This document shows positions 34,333-43,628 of a stretch of DNA of 58,390 nucleotides, in pieces (the first letter of the stretch is position 1; every line of letters starts with the position of its first letter). The DNA is from JACKAN01 sp964502735 (lineage in GTDB: Bacteria > Bdellovibrionota > Bdellovibrionia > Bdellovibrionales > UBA1609), in assembly GCA_964502735.1 (NCBI GenBank), contig CAZCYD010000013.1:1-58390 (forward strand), given 5' to 3'. The translations under genes and the position numbers were made by a program. Below the pieces are notes generated by a model. It was not told where the DNA came from and did no database searches. It saw nothing but the letters and a program-made list of their open reading frames with translations.

Positions 34333-35193
34333 TTGAGTAAAATTGTAAAGGTCTATTCAATTCTATTTCTCCTTATATTTTTTCAGGTGGCCTGTTCAAC
34401 TTATAGAGTTGAACAGTTAAGAGAACATTCTGTTGCCTCGCTTTATAGCCTCGACTCAGCTATGAAGTTCATGGAGTCTGATTATAATAATAAGTTGCCT
34501 ACAATCAATTATTTAAGGTCAAACTCGCAAGTTTTAGATGAAGAATCATATGGATTACTCTTGGCAGAATTTCAAGGTATGACACGACTTCTCTTTGAGG
34601 TTAGAGGTAAAAAAGAGATTATCACAAAATACAATCAATACTTTCTTGAGTTGAACCTGTTAAAATCAGTGGTAAGAAAAAATGACTCAGAATACGAAAG
34701 GGTTTTATCATACCGAAAAACTACTAGTCAGTGGGAGCGGGATATTAACGGAATTTTTAACTCTTATTTAGAACACTCTAAAAAAATTAATGACATTCTT
34801 GATGCCAATCAGATTTATAGTTTGGAACCAAAGATCATCATTCGAGAGGCTCAGGTTTTTCGAAGAAAAGTTGAGCGCACAATTAAGATCAACAATCTTC
34901 AAATTTCAGAAAGTTTTAAAGGGTATTCAGATAGTGATGTTATTGTGAATGGTGAGCACCAGAAGATTCTTCTTGCGTTGCAAGATTTATTAAAAAAAAT
35001 TGAGCAAAATCTTGAAAACCTCAGAACTGCGGAAAGTCGACTGGAGTCCTTATTAGGAAACACAAAAGAACAGGTCATAATAGGACCAAAGCATAGTGCT
35101 CACGCTGAGGTTCAGAATATAAAAAAACATGGGATTCAGATACAGACTTATATTAAACGATTTAATGAAATGAATCTCTCTTTAGCAAAATAA
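34333..35193 (+). CDS. Coiled-coil lipoprotein of unknown function
   Basis: 286-aa predicted lipoprotein starting at TTG 34333 with a strong RBS (GGGAGGA). The signal peptide ends in a lipobox FFQVAC (Cys ~21). The mature chain is almost wholly helical and charged, with heptad-like stretches in residues ~60-150 and ~200-245 (ALQDLLKKIEQNLENLR). Divergent from the M23 lipoprotein, 140 nt apart. A periplasmic coiled-coil protein next to a LytM enzyme could be a partner or regulator, but no family is recognised. An AT-rich, 44-nt gap with TTAATTAA palindromes separates it from convergent glyA. Confidence 0.65.
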   Translation: MSKIVKVYSILFLLIFFQVACSTYRVEQLREHSVASLYSLDSAMKFMESDYNNKLPTINYLRSNSQVLDEESYGLLLAEFQGMTRLLFEVRGKKEIITKYNQYFLELNLLKSVVRKNDSEYERVLSYRKTTSQWERDINGIFNSYLEHSKKINDILDANQIYSLEPKIIIREAQVFRRKVERTIKINNLQISESFKGYSDSDVIVNGEHQKILLALQDLLKKIEQNLENLRTAESRLESLLGNTKEQVIIGPKHSAHAEVQNIKKHGIQIQTYIKRFNEMNLSLAK

Positions 35194-35237
35194 AAATAGC
35201 AACTTAATTAAGTAAATCAATAAATTAAATTAGTTAA

Positions 35238-36494
35238 TTAAATATAAATAGGAAAACTCTTGCAAAGCTGTTGCACCTGGTAGCGAATTTTTTGTGCTAA
35301 TGATTCATCGTGAGGCCTATCCAAAATATCTGCAATCCAATTTCCAATAATCTCCATTTCCTCTTGTTTCATTCCGCGTGTTGTTAGGGCTGGAGTTCCA
35401 AGTCTCAACCCACTGGTCACAAATGGAGACCGCTTTTCATTGGGTACAGTGTTTTTATTGACGGTAATTCCAGCTCTATCCAAACAGATTTCTCCATCTT
35501 TTCCAGTAATATCCTTGTCGGATAAGTCGACTAGAAGCAAATGATTGTCGGTTCCATCTGTAACTAACCTAAAGCCTCTTTGCATAAGAATTGAAGCTAA
35601 AACTTGTGCATTATTGACCACTTGCTTTTGGTAATCTGCAAATTCAGGTTTGAGAGCCTCTCCAAAAGCTATGGCTTTGGCAGCGATAACATGTTCAAGT
35701 GGGCCACCCTGAATTCCCGGGAATATTTTAGAGTTGAGTATTTTACCATTTTCTTCATTTGTAAGAATAATACCACCCCTGGGGCCCCGTAGGGTTTTGT
35801 GAGTTGTTGAGGTGACATAATCAGCGTAAGGAATAGGGGACTCATGAATCCCTCCAGCCACTAGACCGGCAAAATGAGCCATATCTACAAGCAATGTAGC
35901 CCCAACAGCATCTGCAATTTCTCTGAATTTTTTGAAGTCAAGTTTGCGTGGATAGGCAGAGTATCCTGCAATGAGGAGTTTGGGTTTTACCGAAAGAGCT
36001 TTGTCCATAATTGCTTCATAATTTAACAGTTCTGTTTTTGAATCTAGGCCATAGTGCTCAGCTTTAAATAGAATTCCACTAAAGTTGACAGGGCTTCCGT
36101 GCGTGAGATGTCCGCCGTGAGAAAGGTCCATACCCAAAATGGTGTCTCCAGGTTGTATAGCCGCAAGGTAAACAGCCATATTGGCTTGAGATCCAGAGTG
36201 AGGTTGCACGTTAACATGTTCACACTTAAAAAGTTGCTTGGCTCTAAGAATGGCGAGGTCTTCAATTTTGTCTATAAAGTGACATCCCCCATAATATCGC
36301 TTTCCAGGATACCCTTCAGCGTATTTATTTGTTGCAATCGAACCTTGTGCTGCCATAACAGAAGTGGAGGCATAGTTTTCCGAGGCAATCATTTCAAGGC
36401 CAAACTCTTGGCGTTCTCTTTCGCTTGAAAGGTGTTCAGCAACAAGAGGGTCCGTCTGACTTAGGCTTTGTAAAATAAAATCATTATAGTTCAT
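35238..36494 (-). CDS. glyA: Serine hydroxymethyltransferase GlyA
   Basis: PLP enzyme interconverting serine plus THF with glycine plus 5,10-methylene-THF. Landmarks are GLEMIASENYAS, NKYAEGYPGKRYYGGC, NVQPHSGSQANMAVY, LVDMAHFAGLVAGG and the PLP-lysine motif TSTTHKTLRGPRGG. The chain ends TSGLRLGTPALTTRGM plus a helical tail; 418 aa is normal. It overlaps rpiB by 11 nt and is the last gene of the fab operon. Confidence 0.97.
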   Translation of the reverse strand: MNYNDFILQSLSQTDPLVAEHLSSERERQEFGLEMIASENYASTSVMAAQGSIATNKYAEGYPGKRYYGGCHFIDKIEDLAILRAKQLFKCEHVNVQPHSGSQANMAVYLAAIQPGDTILGMDLSHGGHLTHGSPVNFSGILFKAEHYGLDSKTELLNYEAIMDKALSVKPKLLIAGYSAYPRKLDFKKFREIADAVGATLLVDMAHFAGLVAGGIHESPIPYADYVTSTTHKTLRGPRGGIILTNEENGKILNSKIFPGIQGGPLEHVIAAKAIAFGEALKPEFADYQKQVVNNAQVLASILMQRGFRLVTDGTDNHLLLVDLSDKDITGKDGEICLDRAGITVNKNTVPNEKRSPFVTSGLRLGTPALTTRGMKQEEMEIIGNWIADILDRPHDESLAQKIRYQVQQLCKSFPIYI

Positions 36495-36942
36495 CTTTTA
36501 GTGCTCCCATTTTTTGAACTCTTTTTTCATGTCTCCCACCTTCAAATGGGGTGCTTAAAAAAGTTTTTAATATATCTTTAGCTTCATTCGGTTTTGTAAG
36601 CCTAGAGCCTAAACAAAGAACATTGGCATCATTGTGAGCTCTCGATAGTCGAGCTAAATCGGGATTGACACATAAAGCGGCTCGAATGTGTTTAAATTTA
36701 TTGGCCGCCATAGACATTCCTTGGCCAGATCCGCATATTAAGACACCAATGGCCTGGGGGTCAGAATTAAGGGACTGACAAACGAGTTGTGCATAGTCGG
36801 GGTAATCTACAGACTCTTGGTTTTGAGTTCCTAGATCCACCCACTCAAGATCAGCAAAGTTTTGAATTAAAAACTCTTTTAATTCGACCGCAGCGTGATC
36901 ATTGGCTACGTATATTTTTGTGCTGGAGTCTGACTTTGTCAC
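36484..36942 (-). CDS. rpiB: Ribose-5-phosphate isomerase B
   Basis: 152-aa RpiB, interconverting ribose-5-phosphate and ribulose-5-phosphate. It shows VANDHAAVELKEFL (family D-H-A), the catalytic cysteine in LICGSGQGMSMAANK, HIRAALC, and AHNDANVLCLGSRL. Starts 71 nt after fabF and overlaps glyA by 11 nt; rpiB-glyA pairing is common. Confidence 0.94.
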   Translation of the reverse strand: MTKSDSSTKIYVANDHAAVELKEFLIQNFADLEWVDLGTQNQESVDYPDYAQLVCQSLNSDPQAIGVLICGSGQGMSMAANKFKHIRAALCVNPDLARLSRAHNDANVLCLGSRLTKPNEAKDILKTFLSTPFEGGRHEKRVQKMGALKDEL

Positions 36943-37013
36943 AGTTTTTAACTCTCTTTTTAATTCTGTCTTCTTAATTATCTATCTTAGTCTTAACGTT
37001 TATTTTTACTAAT

Positions 37014-38273
37014 CTACTTTATGCGAGAAAAAATGAGGCATGAATTTGTACCTCCAAAGCCAAAACTATTATTTAATACGTGGTTCAAGCTCTTTTCTCT
37101 TGCAGTTTTTGGTACGAAGTCCAATTGGCATGACTCACTGGGGTTGTCTAAATTAAGGGTTGGGGGGACAATGCCAGTTTCTAGTGCCAATACACAGAAT
37201 ACACTTTCGATGGCTCCAGCGGCTCCTAAAGTGTGCCCCGTCATGCTCTTCGTACTGCTAACCCAAAGCGAAGAACTTGCAGATCCAAATACATTAGTAA
37301 TGGCTTCTGCTTCTATAGCATCACCAGTGGGGGTGGAAGTTCCGTGAGCATTAATGTATTCAATCTGGTCAGAATTAAGCCTCGCATCTTTAAGGGCTGA
37401 ATTCATGGCCTTGGCGGCTCCAGCTCCTCCAGGAGATGGAGAGGTCATATGGTAAGCGTCAGAAGACATTCCATATCCTGTAATTTCACAATAGATTTTA
37501 GCTCCACGTTTTATAGCCCTTTCGTAATCCTCAAGAACTAAAGTTGCAGCCCCCTCAGCAATAACAAAACCATCTCTATCTTTATCCCATGGTCGAGAGG
37601 CCTTTTCCGGCTCATTATTTCGCGTCGACAAGGCCCTCATAGCTGAGAACCCAGCAACTCCAAGAGGAGAAATAGACGCCTCCGCTCCACCCGCGACCAT
37701 CACGTCGCAGTACCCATTGCGAATATATTGGGCCGCCTCACCAATAGAGTGAGAACCCGAGGCGCATGCCGAAGTCACAGTATAGTTCACTCCAGAAAAG
37801 CCATATTTAATGCTAATCTGTCCAGCGGCCAAATTTGTGAGAACAGCGGGAATAAAAAAAGGAGAAACTCTCCCTGGCCCTCTGTTCATAAGGATTTCGT
37901 GCTGATTCTCGATTACTGGCAACCCACCAATGCCCACACCTATGATTGTTCCCGTTCGTTGTTTTAAGTTTTCGTCAAAATCAATTCCCGAGTCGTTCAG
38001 AGCCTCAGCCGTGCTAAGAAGACTAAGATGGATAAATCTATCCATCTTTTTTTGTTCTTTCTTGTCAACAACACTATCTGGACTAAAACCTTTTACTTCG
38101 CCAGCTATTTTGGAGTCAAAATTGCTGGCGTCAAACAAAGTTATCGGAGCTATTCCGGACACGCCGGCAGTCACTTTTTGCCAGCTCTCGCTGACATTTA
38201 AGCCTAGGGGGGTAACGGCCCCAAGGCCTGTCACCACAACTCTTCTTTTTGTTTGGGTGGTTTCCAGTTGCAT
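37014..38273 (-). CDS. fabF: Beta-ketoacyl-ACP synthase II FabF
   Basis: 419-aa condensing enzyme that elongates acyl-ACP with malonyl-ACP. The Cys-His-His triad is visible: VTSACASGSHSIGEA (Cys), EYINAHGTSTPTGD (His) and TKSMTGHTLGAAGA (His). The N-terminus RRVVVTGLGAVTPLG and the C-terminal NSFGFGGTNSCLIF are standard. It starts 8 nt after acpP ends. Confidence 0.96.
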   Translation of the reverse strand: MQLETTQTKRRVVVTGLGAVTPLGLNVSESWQKVTAGVSGIAPITLFDASNFDSKIAGEVKGFSPDSVVDKKEQKKMDRFIHLSLLSTAEALNDSGIDFDENLKQRTGTIIGVGIGGLPVIENQHEILMNRGPGRVSPFFIPAVLTNLAAGQISIKYGFSGVNYTVTSACASGSHSIGEAAQYIRNGYCDVMVAGGAEASISPLGVAGFSAMRALSTRNNEPEKASRPWDKDRDGFVIAEGAATLVLEDYERAIKRGAKIYCEITGYGMSSDAYHMTSPSPGGAGAAKAMNSALKDARLNSDQIEYINAHGTSTPTGDAIEAEAITNVFGSASSSLWVSSTKSMTGHTLGAAGAIESVFCVLALETGIVPPTLNLDNPSESCQLDFVPKTAREKSLNHVLNNSFGFGGTNSCLIFSRIK

Positions 38274-38281
38274 ATTGAGTC

Positions 38282-38521
38282 TTAAGCTTTACCTTTGCTT
38301 TCAACAAAGTTGTACACGTCTTGAACTGTCTTTAATTTTTCGGCTTCCTCGTCTGGAATTTCCAAATCGAAAGCCTCTTCCATAGCCATAACAAGCTCGA
38401 CGATATCCAAGCTATCGGCCCCGAGATCATCTATAAAGGAAGCATCTGGCTTTACTCTCTCAGAATCAACTCCCAATTGTTCTTCAATAATTTTTTGAAT
38501 TCTAGGTTGAATTGAACTCAT
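38282..38521 (-). CDS. acpP: Acyl carrier protein
   Basis: 79-aa acidic carrier protein with the phosphopantetheine site DDLGADSLDIVELVMAMEE. The start at 38521 (MSSIQPRIQKII) is decided by a strong RBS (GGAGGAAAT) and by the family's N-terminus; the longer open frame reaching 38617 overlaps fabG. Lies between fabG and fabF as in most type II fatty-acid operons. Confidence 0.96.
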   Translation of the reverse strand: MSSIQPRIQKIIEEQLGVDSERVKPDASFIDDLGADSLDIVELVMAMEEAFDLEIPDEEAEKLKTVQDVYNFVESKGKA

Positions 38522-38597
38522 ATTTCCTCCAAATCTTTTTAAATTCTCGTTATTTAAGCAATAAACAAAGGGGCTTACAAGATTTTTTTTTGACCCC

Positions 38598-39353
38598 CTA
38601 CATATACATACCGCCATTTACGTTAAGAGTCTGCCCTGTAATGTAGCTCGATTCATCACCAAGTAAGAAGGCTACCGCTGCAGCTATATCGCGAGGTCTT
38701 CCCATTCTTCCTAGAGAAGTGGATTGAAGTATGGCATTTTTTTGTGCCTCTGCTAGATTGTGGGTCATATCTGTAATAATAAAGCCTGGAGCCACGCAAT
38801 TGACTCTAATGCCACGACTCCCCATTTCTTTAGCCATAGACTTAGAAAAGGCTTCAATACCAGCTTTACTCGCAGCATAATTGGCTTGCCCTGGGTTTCC
38901 AGTTTGGCCAATAACACTAGTGATATTTACAATTGAACCCCCGTGCGCCTTCATCATGGGTCGAAGAGCGGCCTTCGAACAGAGAAAGGTTCCCATTAGA
39001 TTTGTGTCCAGTACAGATTTAAAGTCTTCAGGGGACATTCTCAACAACAGTTGGTCTTTTGTTATGCCAGCATTATTTACGAGTCCATCCAGGACTTCAA
39101 ACTTTTCTAAACAAAATTTAAAAGCCTTTTCTACTGAAGCTGGATCTCTGACATCCATATGAACTGAAAAGTGCCCGGGCTCTGCAGAGTTTTGTTTTTT
39201 TAGTTTTTGCAGCGTCTCGAGTGCTAAATTTTCATTGCTAGAAAAGGTAATTCCAACACAGGCTCCTGCCTCTGCAAGATACTCAGCAATGCCAGCTCCG
39301 ATCCCTTTTGAACCCCCAGTAACTAGAATTTTTTTTCCATCTAATTGTAACAT
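38598..39353 (-). CDS. fabG: 3-oxoacyl-ACP reductase FabG
   Basis: 251-aa short-chain dehydrogenase reducing beta-ketoacyl-ACP with NADPH. It has the Rossmann motif VTGGSKGIGAGIAEYL, LVNNAGITKDQLL, the catalytic Ser in ITSVIGQTGNPGQ, and Tyr/Lys in ANYAASKAGIEAFSKS. The C-terminus is YITGQTLNVNGGMYM. AAGGA RBS. Located between fabD and acpP. Confidence 0.96.
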   Translation of the reverse strand: MLQLDGKKILVTGGSKGIGAGIAEYLAEAGACVGITFSSNENLALETLQKLKKQNSAEPGHFSVHMDVRDPASVEKAFKFCLEKFEVLDGLVNNAGITKDQLLLRMSPEDFKSVLDTNLMGTFLCSKAALRPMMKAHGGSIVNITSVIGQTGNPGQANYAASKAGIEAFSKSMAKEMGSRGIRVNCVAPGFIITDMTHNLAEAQKNAILQSTSLGRMGRPRDIAAAVAFLLGDESSYITGQTLNVNGGMYM

Positions 39354-39363
39354 AACAATCCTT

Positions 39364-40320
39364 TCAAATATCTATTTTCTCGAAAGTTTTAATGTCGTCC
39401 AGTGCATTAAAATTTAAACATTTTATTTCTGGATTGATTTTTTTCATTAAACTCGAAAGAACACTTCCTGCCCCCAGCTCTAAACAAACCTCTACACCTT
39501 TTTCCTTTAGTTGTTGCATGCTTTGCATCCACAGCACGGAACCACTAATTTGTCGAATAAGGTTTTCTCTAAGAATTGGGGCTTGAGTTTCAGTTTTAGC
39601 CGTCAGGTTCTGAATAATCGGAATCTGGGCATCCTGAATTTTCAGATATTCAATGAGAAATCTCATTTTGTCTTCTGCAGGCTTCATTAAATCACAATGA
39701 AACGGGGCTGAAACCTTTAACGGTATAATTTTGAGTCTTACCTTTTCTGAATCAAAAATGTCCCCACTAGCATGATCCTTAATCCAATCAATCAGTTTTT
39801 TAGAGCCACTACAAACAATTTGCCCTGGAGCATTGAAGTTGGCTGGACTTAAGGGTTTTAATCCGGTTTTTTCCTCTGCCCAACGACAAAGTGTTACAGC
39901 CTGATCGGGTGTTAGGCCCATGACGGCCATCATTCCTCCTTCGCCGACAGGAACAGCCTCCTGCATAAATTCACCACGCTTTCTAACGGCCTGAACGGCC
40001 TCGGGCAAGCTGATAGAATTGGCTATAACAAAGCTGGCGTATTCTCCTACAGAGTGGCCGGCTGTAATTTGAAAGTTAATGTCTTTAATTTCTGCAATAA
40101 CTCGGAGGGTCGCTATGGACGTAGTCAAAATTGCGGGTTGAGTGTTGTGTGTTAAGTTTAAAGTGTCTTCCGGCCCTTCAAAACACAGTTTTTTTAGATC
40201 TTGTCCGATTGAATCACTGGCTTCTTCAAAGACCTGCCTTGCCGAAGCAAAGTTTTCACAGAGATACTTTCCCATGCCGACATGTTGACTTCCCTGACCT
40301 GGAAACAAAGCTGCATACAT
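39364..40320 (-). CDS. fabD: Malonyl-CoA:ACP transacylase FabD
   Basis: 318-aa enzyme that loads malonate onto ACP. It begins YAALFPGQGSQHVGMG. The nucleophile Ser is in ITAGHSVGEYASFV, the active-site Arg in VRKRGEFMQEAVP, and the catalytic His in KVSAPFHCDLM. It is 10 nt upstream of fabG and 41 nt after fabH. Confidence 0.95.
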   Translation of the reverse strand: MYAALFPGQGSQHVGMGKYLCENFASARQVFEEASDSIGQDLKKLCFEGPEDTLNLTHNTQPAILTTSIATLRVIAEIKDINFQITAGHSVGEYASFVIANSISLPEAVQAVRKRGEFMQEAVPVGEGGMMAVMGLTPDQAVTLCRWAEEKTGLKPLSPANFNAPGQIVCSGSKKLIDWIKDHASGDIFDSEKVRLKIIPLKVSAPFHCDLMKPAEDKMRFLIEYLKIQDAQIPIIQNLTAKTETQAPILRENLIRQISGSVLWMQSMQQLKEKGVEVCLELGAGSVLSSLMKKINPEIKCLNFNALDDIKTFEKIDI

Positions 40321-40361
40321 AATTCCGCCCCTCTAGTTTTTAGCTCATATAATTCAGTACA

Positions 40362-41360
40362 CTAATATTTTAAGAGAAGACTACCGCTGGTAATGCCAGC
40401 TCCAAAGGCAGTTAACAACAGGTTTTGTCCTCTTTTTATACGACCATCTCTAATAGCTCTATCCAAAGCCACAATAACTGTAGCGGCGGAAGTATTCCCC
40501 ATTTCTTCAATTTCTAAGACAACCTTACTCATGGGTATGCCAAAGTGATCAGCAACAGCTTGTATGATTCGTGTATTGGCTTGATGAGGAATAACCCAAT
40601 CCACTTGCTCAGGGGTCATTTTGTTGTATTCAAGGGCTTCTTTACAACACCGACTCATAGTTCTAACTGCGTGTTTAAAAATCTCACGGCCCTTCATTTT
40701 AAGAAAGTGTTGCTCATCATCTAAAACTTTTTGAGAGAAGGGCATTCTAGACCCGCCCGCTGGCAAGACTAATAAGTCAGCAATGTCTCCATCAGCGTGA
40801 AGGTGATGGGAGTAGATAAAAGACTCTTCGTTGTCGCCAGCTCGGCTGACGACCGCGGCCCCAGCTCCATCACCAAAGAGAATACAGGTATCGCGATCTT
40901 TATAGTTAACGTAAGGAGTAAGAACTTCAGCTCCAACAACCAGTACATTCTTTATAGGGCCAGTTTTTATGAATTGATCCGCAATGGATAAACCATAAAC
41001 AAAACCTGAGCAAGCTGCAGATATATCCAGAGCCATGCAATGGCCAGCATTAAGTTTGTGCTGAAGTACGCAGGCTGTATTGGGCATAACTTGATCGGGA
41101 GAAACCGTAGCGAAAAGAATCATATCCAATTCTTTTGCTTCAATTTTGGCCTCTCTGAGAGCCAAAATTGCGGCCTCATAGGCCAAGTCGCTTGTGCACT
41201 GACCTTCAGTAGCTTTGTGTCGAACTTTAATGCCTGTTCTTTCCTGAATCCATTCGTCAGTGGTGTCGACTATAGACTCTAAGTACTTATTGGTAATCAA
41301 TCCACTGGGAAGGTAAGAACCTGTTCCGCGAATAATAGTGCGATAGTTAACTGGATTCAT
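40362..41360 (-). CDS. fabH: Beta-ketoacyl-ACP synthase III FabH
   Basis: 332-aa initiating condensing enzyme. It begins YRTIIRGTGSYLPSGLITN. The triad is Cys in ALDISAACSGFVYGLS, His in WVIPHQANTRII and Asn in EMGNTSAATV; the C-terminus LLTAFGAGITSGSLLLKY is typical. I prefer the ATG at 41360 (MNPVNYRT); an in-frame ATG three codons upstream is also possible. It directly follows rpmF (gap ~65 nt), without the plsX gene usually found between them. Confidence 0.95.
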   Translation of the reverse strand: MNPVNYRTIIRGTGSYLPSGLITNKYLESIVDTTDEWIQERTGIKVRHKATEGQCTSDLAYEAAILALREAKIEAKELDMILFATVSPDQVMPNTACVLQHKLNAGHCMALDISAACSGFVYGLSIADQFIKTGPIKNVLVVGAEVLTPYVNYKDRDTCILFGDGAGAAVVSRAGDNEESFIYSHHLHADGDIADLLVLPAGGSRMPFSQKVLDDEQHFLKMKGREIFKHAVRTMSRCCKEALEYNKMTPEQVDWVIPHQANTRIIQAVADHFGIPMSKVVLEIEEMGNTSAATVIVALDRAIRDGRIKRGQNLLLTAFGAGITSGSLLLKY

Positions 41361-41425
41361 TAAGACCATCCCTATGTCTAGTGCCGTTAAAACTGCTTGC
41401 GCTCAGTAAACTTAATTAAAGGGAA

Positions 41426-41614
41426 TCAAGATTTGGGGTTAGTGATTTGTTTTCCCTTGTAATAATAGGCCCCGTCAGAAGCTCTATAAGCTTTGTGTGG
41501 TTCGTGAAGTTCACCATTGGTTGGGCAAGTTCTTCTTTCAACTTTAGACAAAGCATTGTGAGAATTTCTCATACCAGATTTAGATCTAGAGGTTTTCTTT
41601 TTCGGACACGGCAT
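41426..41614 (-). CDS. rpmF: 50S ribosomal protein L32
   Basis: 62-aa basic protein starting MPCPKKKTSRSKSGMRNSH, the L32 signature, and ending with the conserved YYKGKQI strand. It has no pair of CxxC motifs (only two isolated cysteines), so it is a zinc-independent L32 type. RBS region is AT-rich with AGGTG upstream of the start. Between yceD and fabH. Confidence 0.93.
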   Translation of the reverse strand: MPCPKKKTSRSKSGMRNSHNALSKVERRTCPTNGELHEPHKAYRASDGAYYYKGKQITNPKS

Positions 41615-41762
41615 AAAATCACCTATTTCCTATAATAAATTTTCCTGTAAACATTTTCTTATATTAATTTTATATAATAAACTCTTTCTAATTCCACATT
41701 AGTAAAGAGTGGTTATGGACCAAAATATAATAAAAATCAATATTTATATGGTGGTTTTTACA

Positions 41763-42329
41763 TTAAAGTTTGAGGTTTTCAAGGGCTGAAAAGGGAGTTT
41801 TTGAGTCTGGGGCGGACTCTGAAGGAGCCAACCAGCCTTCTGACTGGGCTTTCAGCAAGTTCTCACAATTTGCATCACAATTTTCCTTACCCAAAGGTTG
41901 AATAGGCTCGGCTAGTGCGATGATTTCATGAGAAAATTTTGAGATAGAAAATAGGGGGGAACGCAACTCATTAAAAAAAGGCCCCTCTTGAATGCCTTCG
42001 GTTGTGTGGTTCGTTTTGCCCAGGTAGCCTTTTCTTGGGAGTTCGTCAGTGACCACTAAAAGTTCGTGGAAATCTTCCTTAATCTCAGACTCAAAGTCAT
42101 AAGCACAGCGGGAGCAAACCAATGCCATTTTTGCAGAAAAGTGCCCCTTTAAGTTAAAAGCCTCACCTAGGGGAGTGATGGAAAATTGAATTCTATAGTC
42201 TTTATCGCCTAAAAGGCCAGACAGAGCCTGATTCATTTCTCCAGACTCACGACTGAAAGAAAAGCGCTCACCCTCTTCTGGGATTTCTAATAAGTTGACT
42301 AAAACTTCTTCACCCTTTTTAATAATCAT
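41763..42329 (-). CDS. DUF177/YceD-family protein
   Basis: 188-aa protein of the YceD family (needed for normal 23S rRNA levels in plants and bacteria), almost always encoded next to rpmF. It has the characteristic central CSRCAYDFESEIKEDFHELLV and the C-terminal segment IALAEPIQPLGKENCDANCENL. Gap to rpmF is 148 nt, AT-rich, which may hold a promoter; no clear -35/-10 pair was found. Divergent from the next + gene. Confidence 0.85.
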   Translation of the reverse strand: MIIKKGEEVLVNLLEIPEEGERFSFSRESGEMNQALSGLLGDKDYRIQFSITPLGEAFNLKGHFSAKMALVCSRCAYDFESEIKEDFHELLVVTDELPRKGYLGKTNHTTEGIQEGPFFNELRSPLFSISKFSHEIIALAEPIQPLGKENCDANCENLLKAQSEGWLAPSESAPDSKTPFSALENLKL

Positions 42330-42391
42330 AGACGCAACATGCCAGAGAGTCTGATAATGTCAAGGCTCAAAGCTCAACTTTTGAGAAAAAA

Positions 42392-43300
42392 ATGAAAACC
42401 TTATTTTTATTTCTATGCTTTTTTACATTTCAGGCACAAGCTCAGAGGCAAGTGCCGATGGAAGTTCAAAGGCAAGTTAAGTCTTTATTTGAAATTACCG
42501 TAGAAAAAGAGACTAGCCTGTATGCCTTGCCGACAGTGGAGTCAAAAATTTTAAGAATTTTACAAGTTGGAGAAGTTATAACAGCTACAATTAGTGAAAA
42601 AAAATACTTTTTAGAAGTCTTGGATAAACCGAACGGATCTCGTCTTGGTTACATACATACGGCAAAAATAAAGGGATTTAGAATAAAAAGATTAGCAATG
42701 CCAAGCCCATCCAGTCAGACGACCCCTTATAGGGAATTGGGGTACCGGCAAAGTTATGGCTTAGGTTTGCGTTACCTTCGTGTTCACATGAAGCAGCAAG
42801 CGTATTCCGACACAATAAATGAAGTGACTTATGAGTTTTCTGAATTTGAAAGTCAAGGTGCTAGCTACGGACTGCAATTGAGTTTGCCATCCGTTAACAA
42901 TTGGAATTTCCGAATAAACCTTGTGCAAAGGACAACCTCATTCCGTGCTCAGTCAAAAATTAAGGGAGTTCCCAACAGTTATTCACATATTACCCGCAAT
43001 CAAAAACTTTTGGGGGTAGGGCTGGATATAAACCACTATTTAACTCGTCGTTCTTATATTATTTCTGGTGTTGAAATCTCAAAAGGAACGGATGTTGATA
43101 TTCAGTTTGGAGCGCAAACTCTGGCAACCGGAAAAAATGATCTGCCTTTTTTTGTTCTGGCAAAATTAGGAATTGGTTATGACTTTGAAGTTTTCAAGAA
43201 TTTATATTTAAACCCAGAAGTTGAAATTGGATTGGATTTAAACTCCGACCCTCTGGCTCACTATTTGTCTTTTTCGGTGGGTGCTAACTTTGCTTTTTAA
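42392..43300 (+). CDS. Exported SH3-like / outer-membrane beta-barrel protein
   Basis: 302-aa protein with a signal peptide (MKTLFLFLCFFTFQAQAQ). Residues ~33-92 resemble a bacterial SH3 domain (TSLYALPTVESKILRILQVGE ... GYIHTAKIKG). From ~115 the chain alternates strands typical of a barrel (YGLGLRYLRVHM, NFRINLVQRTTSF, LLGVGLDINHYLTR, LAKLGIGYDFEVF) and ends with the terminal aromatic SVGANFAF, as outer-membrane barrels do. The SH3 part may bind peptidoglycan. Function not recognised. Confidence 0.65.
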   Translation: MKTLFLFLCFFTFQAQAQRQVPMEVQRQVKSLFEITVEKETSLYALPTVESKILRILQVGEVITATISEKKYFLEVLDKPNGSRLGYIHTAKIKGFRIKRLAMPSPSSQTTPYRELGYRQSYGLGLRYLRVHMKQQAYSDTINEVTYEFSEFESQGASYGLQLSLPSVNNWNFRINLVQRTTSFRAQSKIKGVPNSYSHITRNQKLLGVGLDINHYLTRRSYIISGVEISKGTDVDIQFGAQTLATGKNDLPFFVLAKLGIGYDFEVFKNLYLNPEVEIGLDLNSDPLAHYLSFSVGANFAF

Positions 43301-43628
43301 ACCAAGTTAAAATCATGTAAAAGTGCGACTACTTAAATGGCAAGCCTACGGGTACAGAGGTATGGCTTATTTTGCTCTTAAGATTATGCAGAAATGCGGA
43401 TATTTGAACTCAAACTTCCATAATCAGGAGCTAGCCCTAATTTAGAGCTCCCACAAAAAAAGGAAAGAAGGCTTAGGCTGTATTCTTTTTAGACAACTAG
43501 ATGACAATAATTTACAGCACAACAATGTGGCAACAGGCGAATAAGCGTATCTAATTGATATTATAGAGTTATTTTGATGCCAAGAAGCGGAACAAGCCTT
43601 GCTCCATAACTCATTAAAGAGGAACAAT
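43301..43628. other. Gene-free stretch between SH3/barrel gene and small exported gene
   Basis: 328 nt. Apart from the weak hairpin at 43342-43373 there is a 6-bp inverted repeat GGAGCT / AGCTCC near 43428-43452. No open frame with an RBS and no clear promoter pair was seen. Confidence 0.5.
43342..43373 (+). terminator. Possible terminator after the SH3/barrel gene
   Basis: AAGCCTAC (43342-43349) pairs with GTATGGCTT (43360-43368) with one bulged base and a 10-nt loop, followed by ATTTTG. 41 nt after the stop. Short T run; moderate support. Confidence 0.35.

Noticed and set aside
41426..41614. L32 without zinc cysteines as an unusual paralogue
   Set aside because: Zinc-independent L32 is common (E. 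coli type); not notable.
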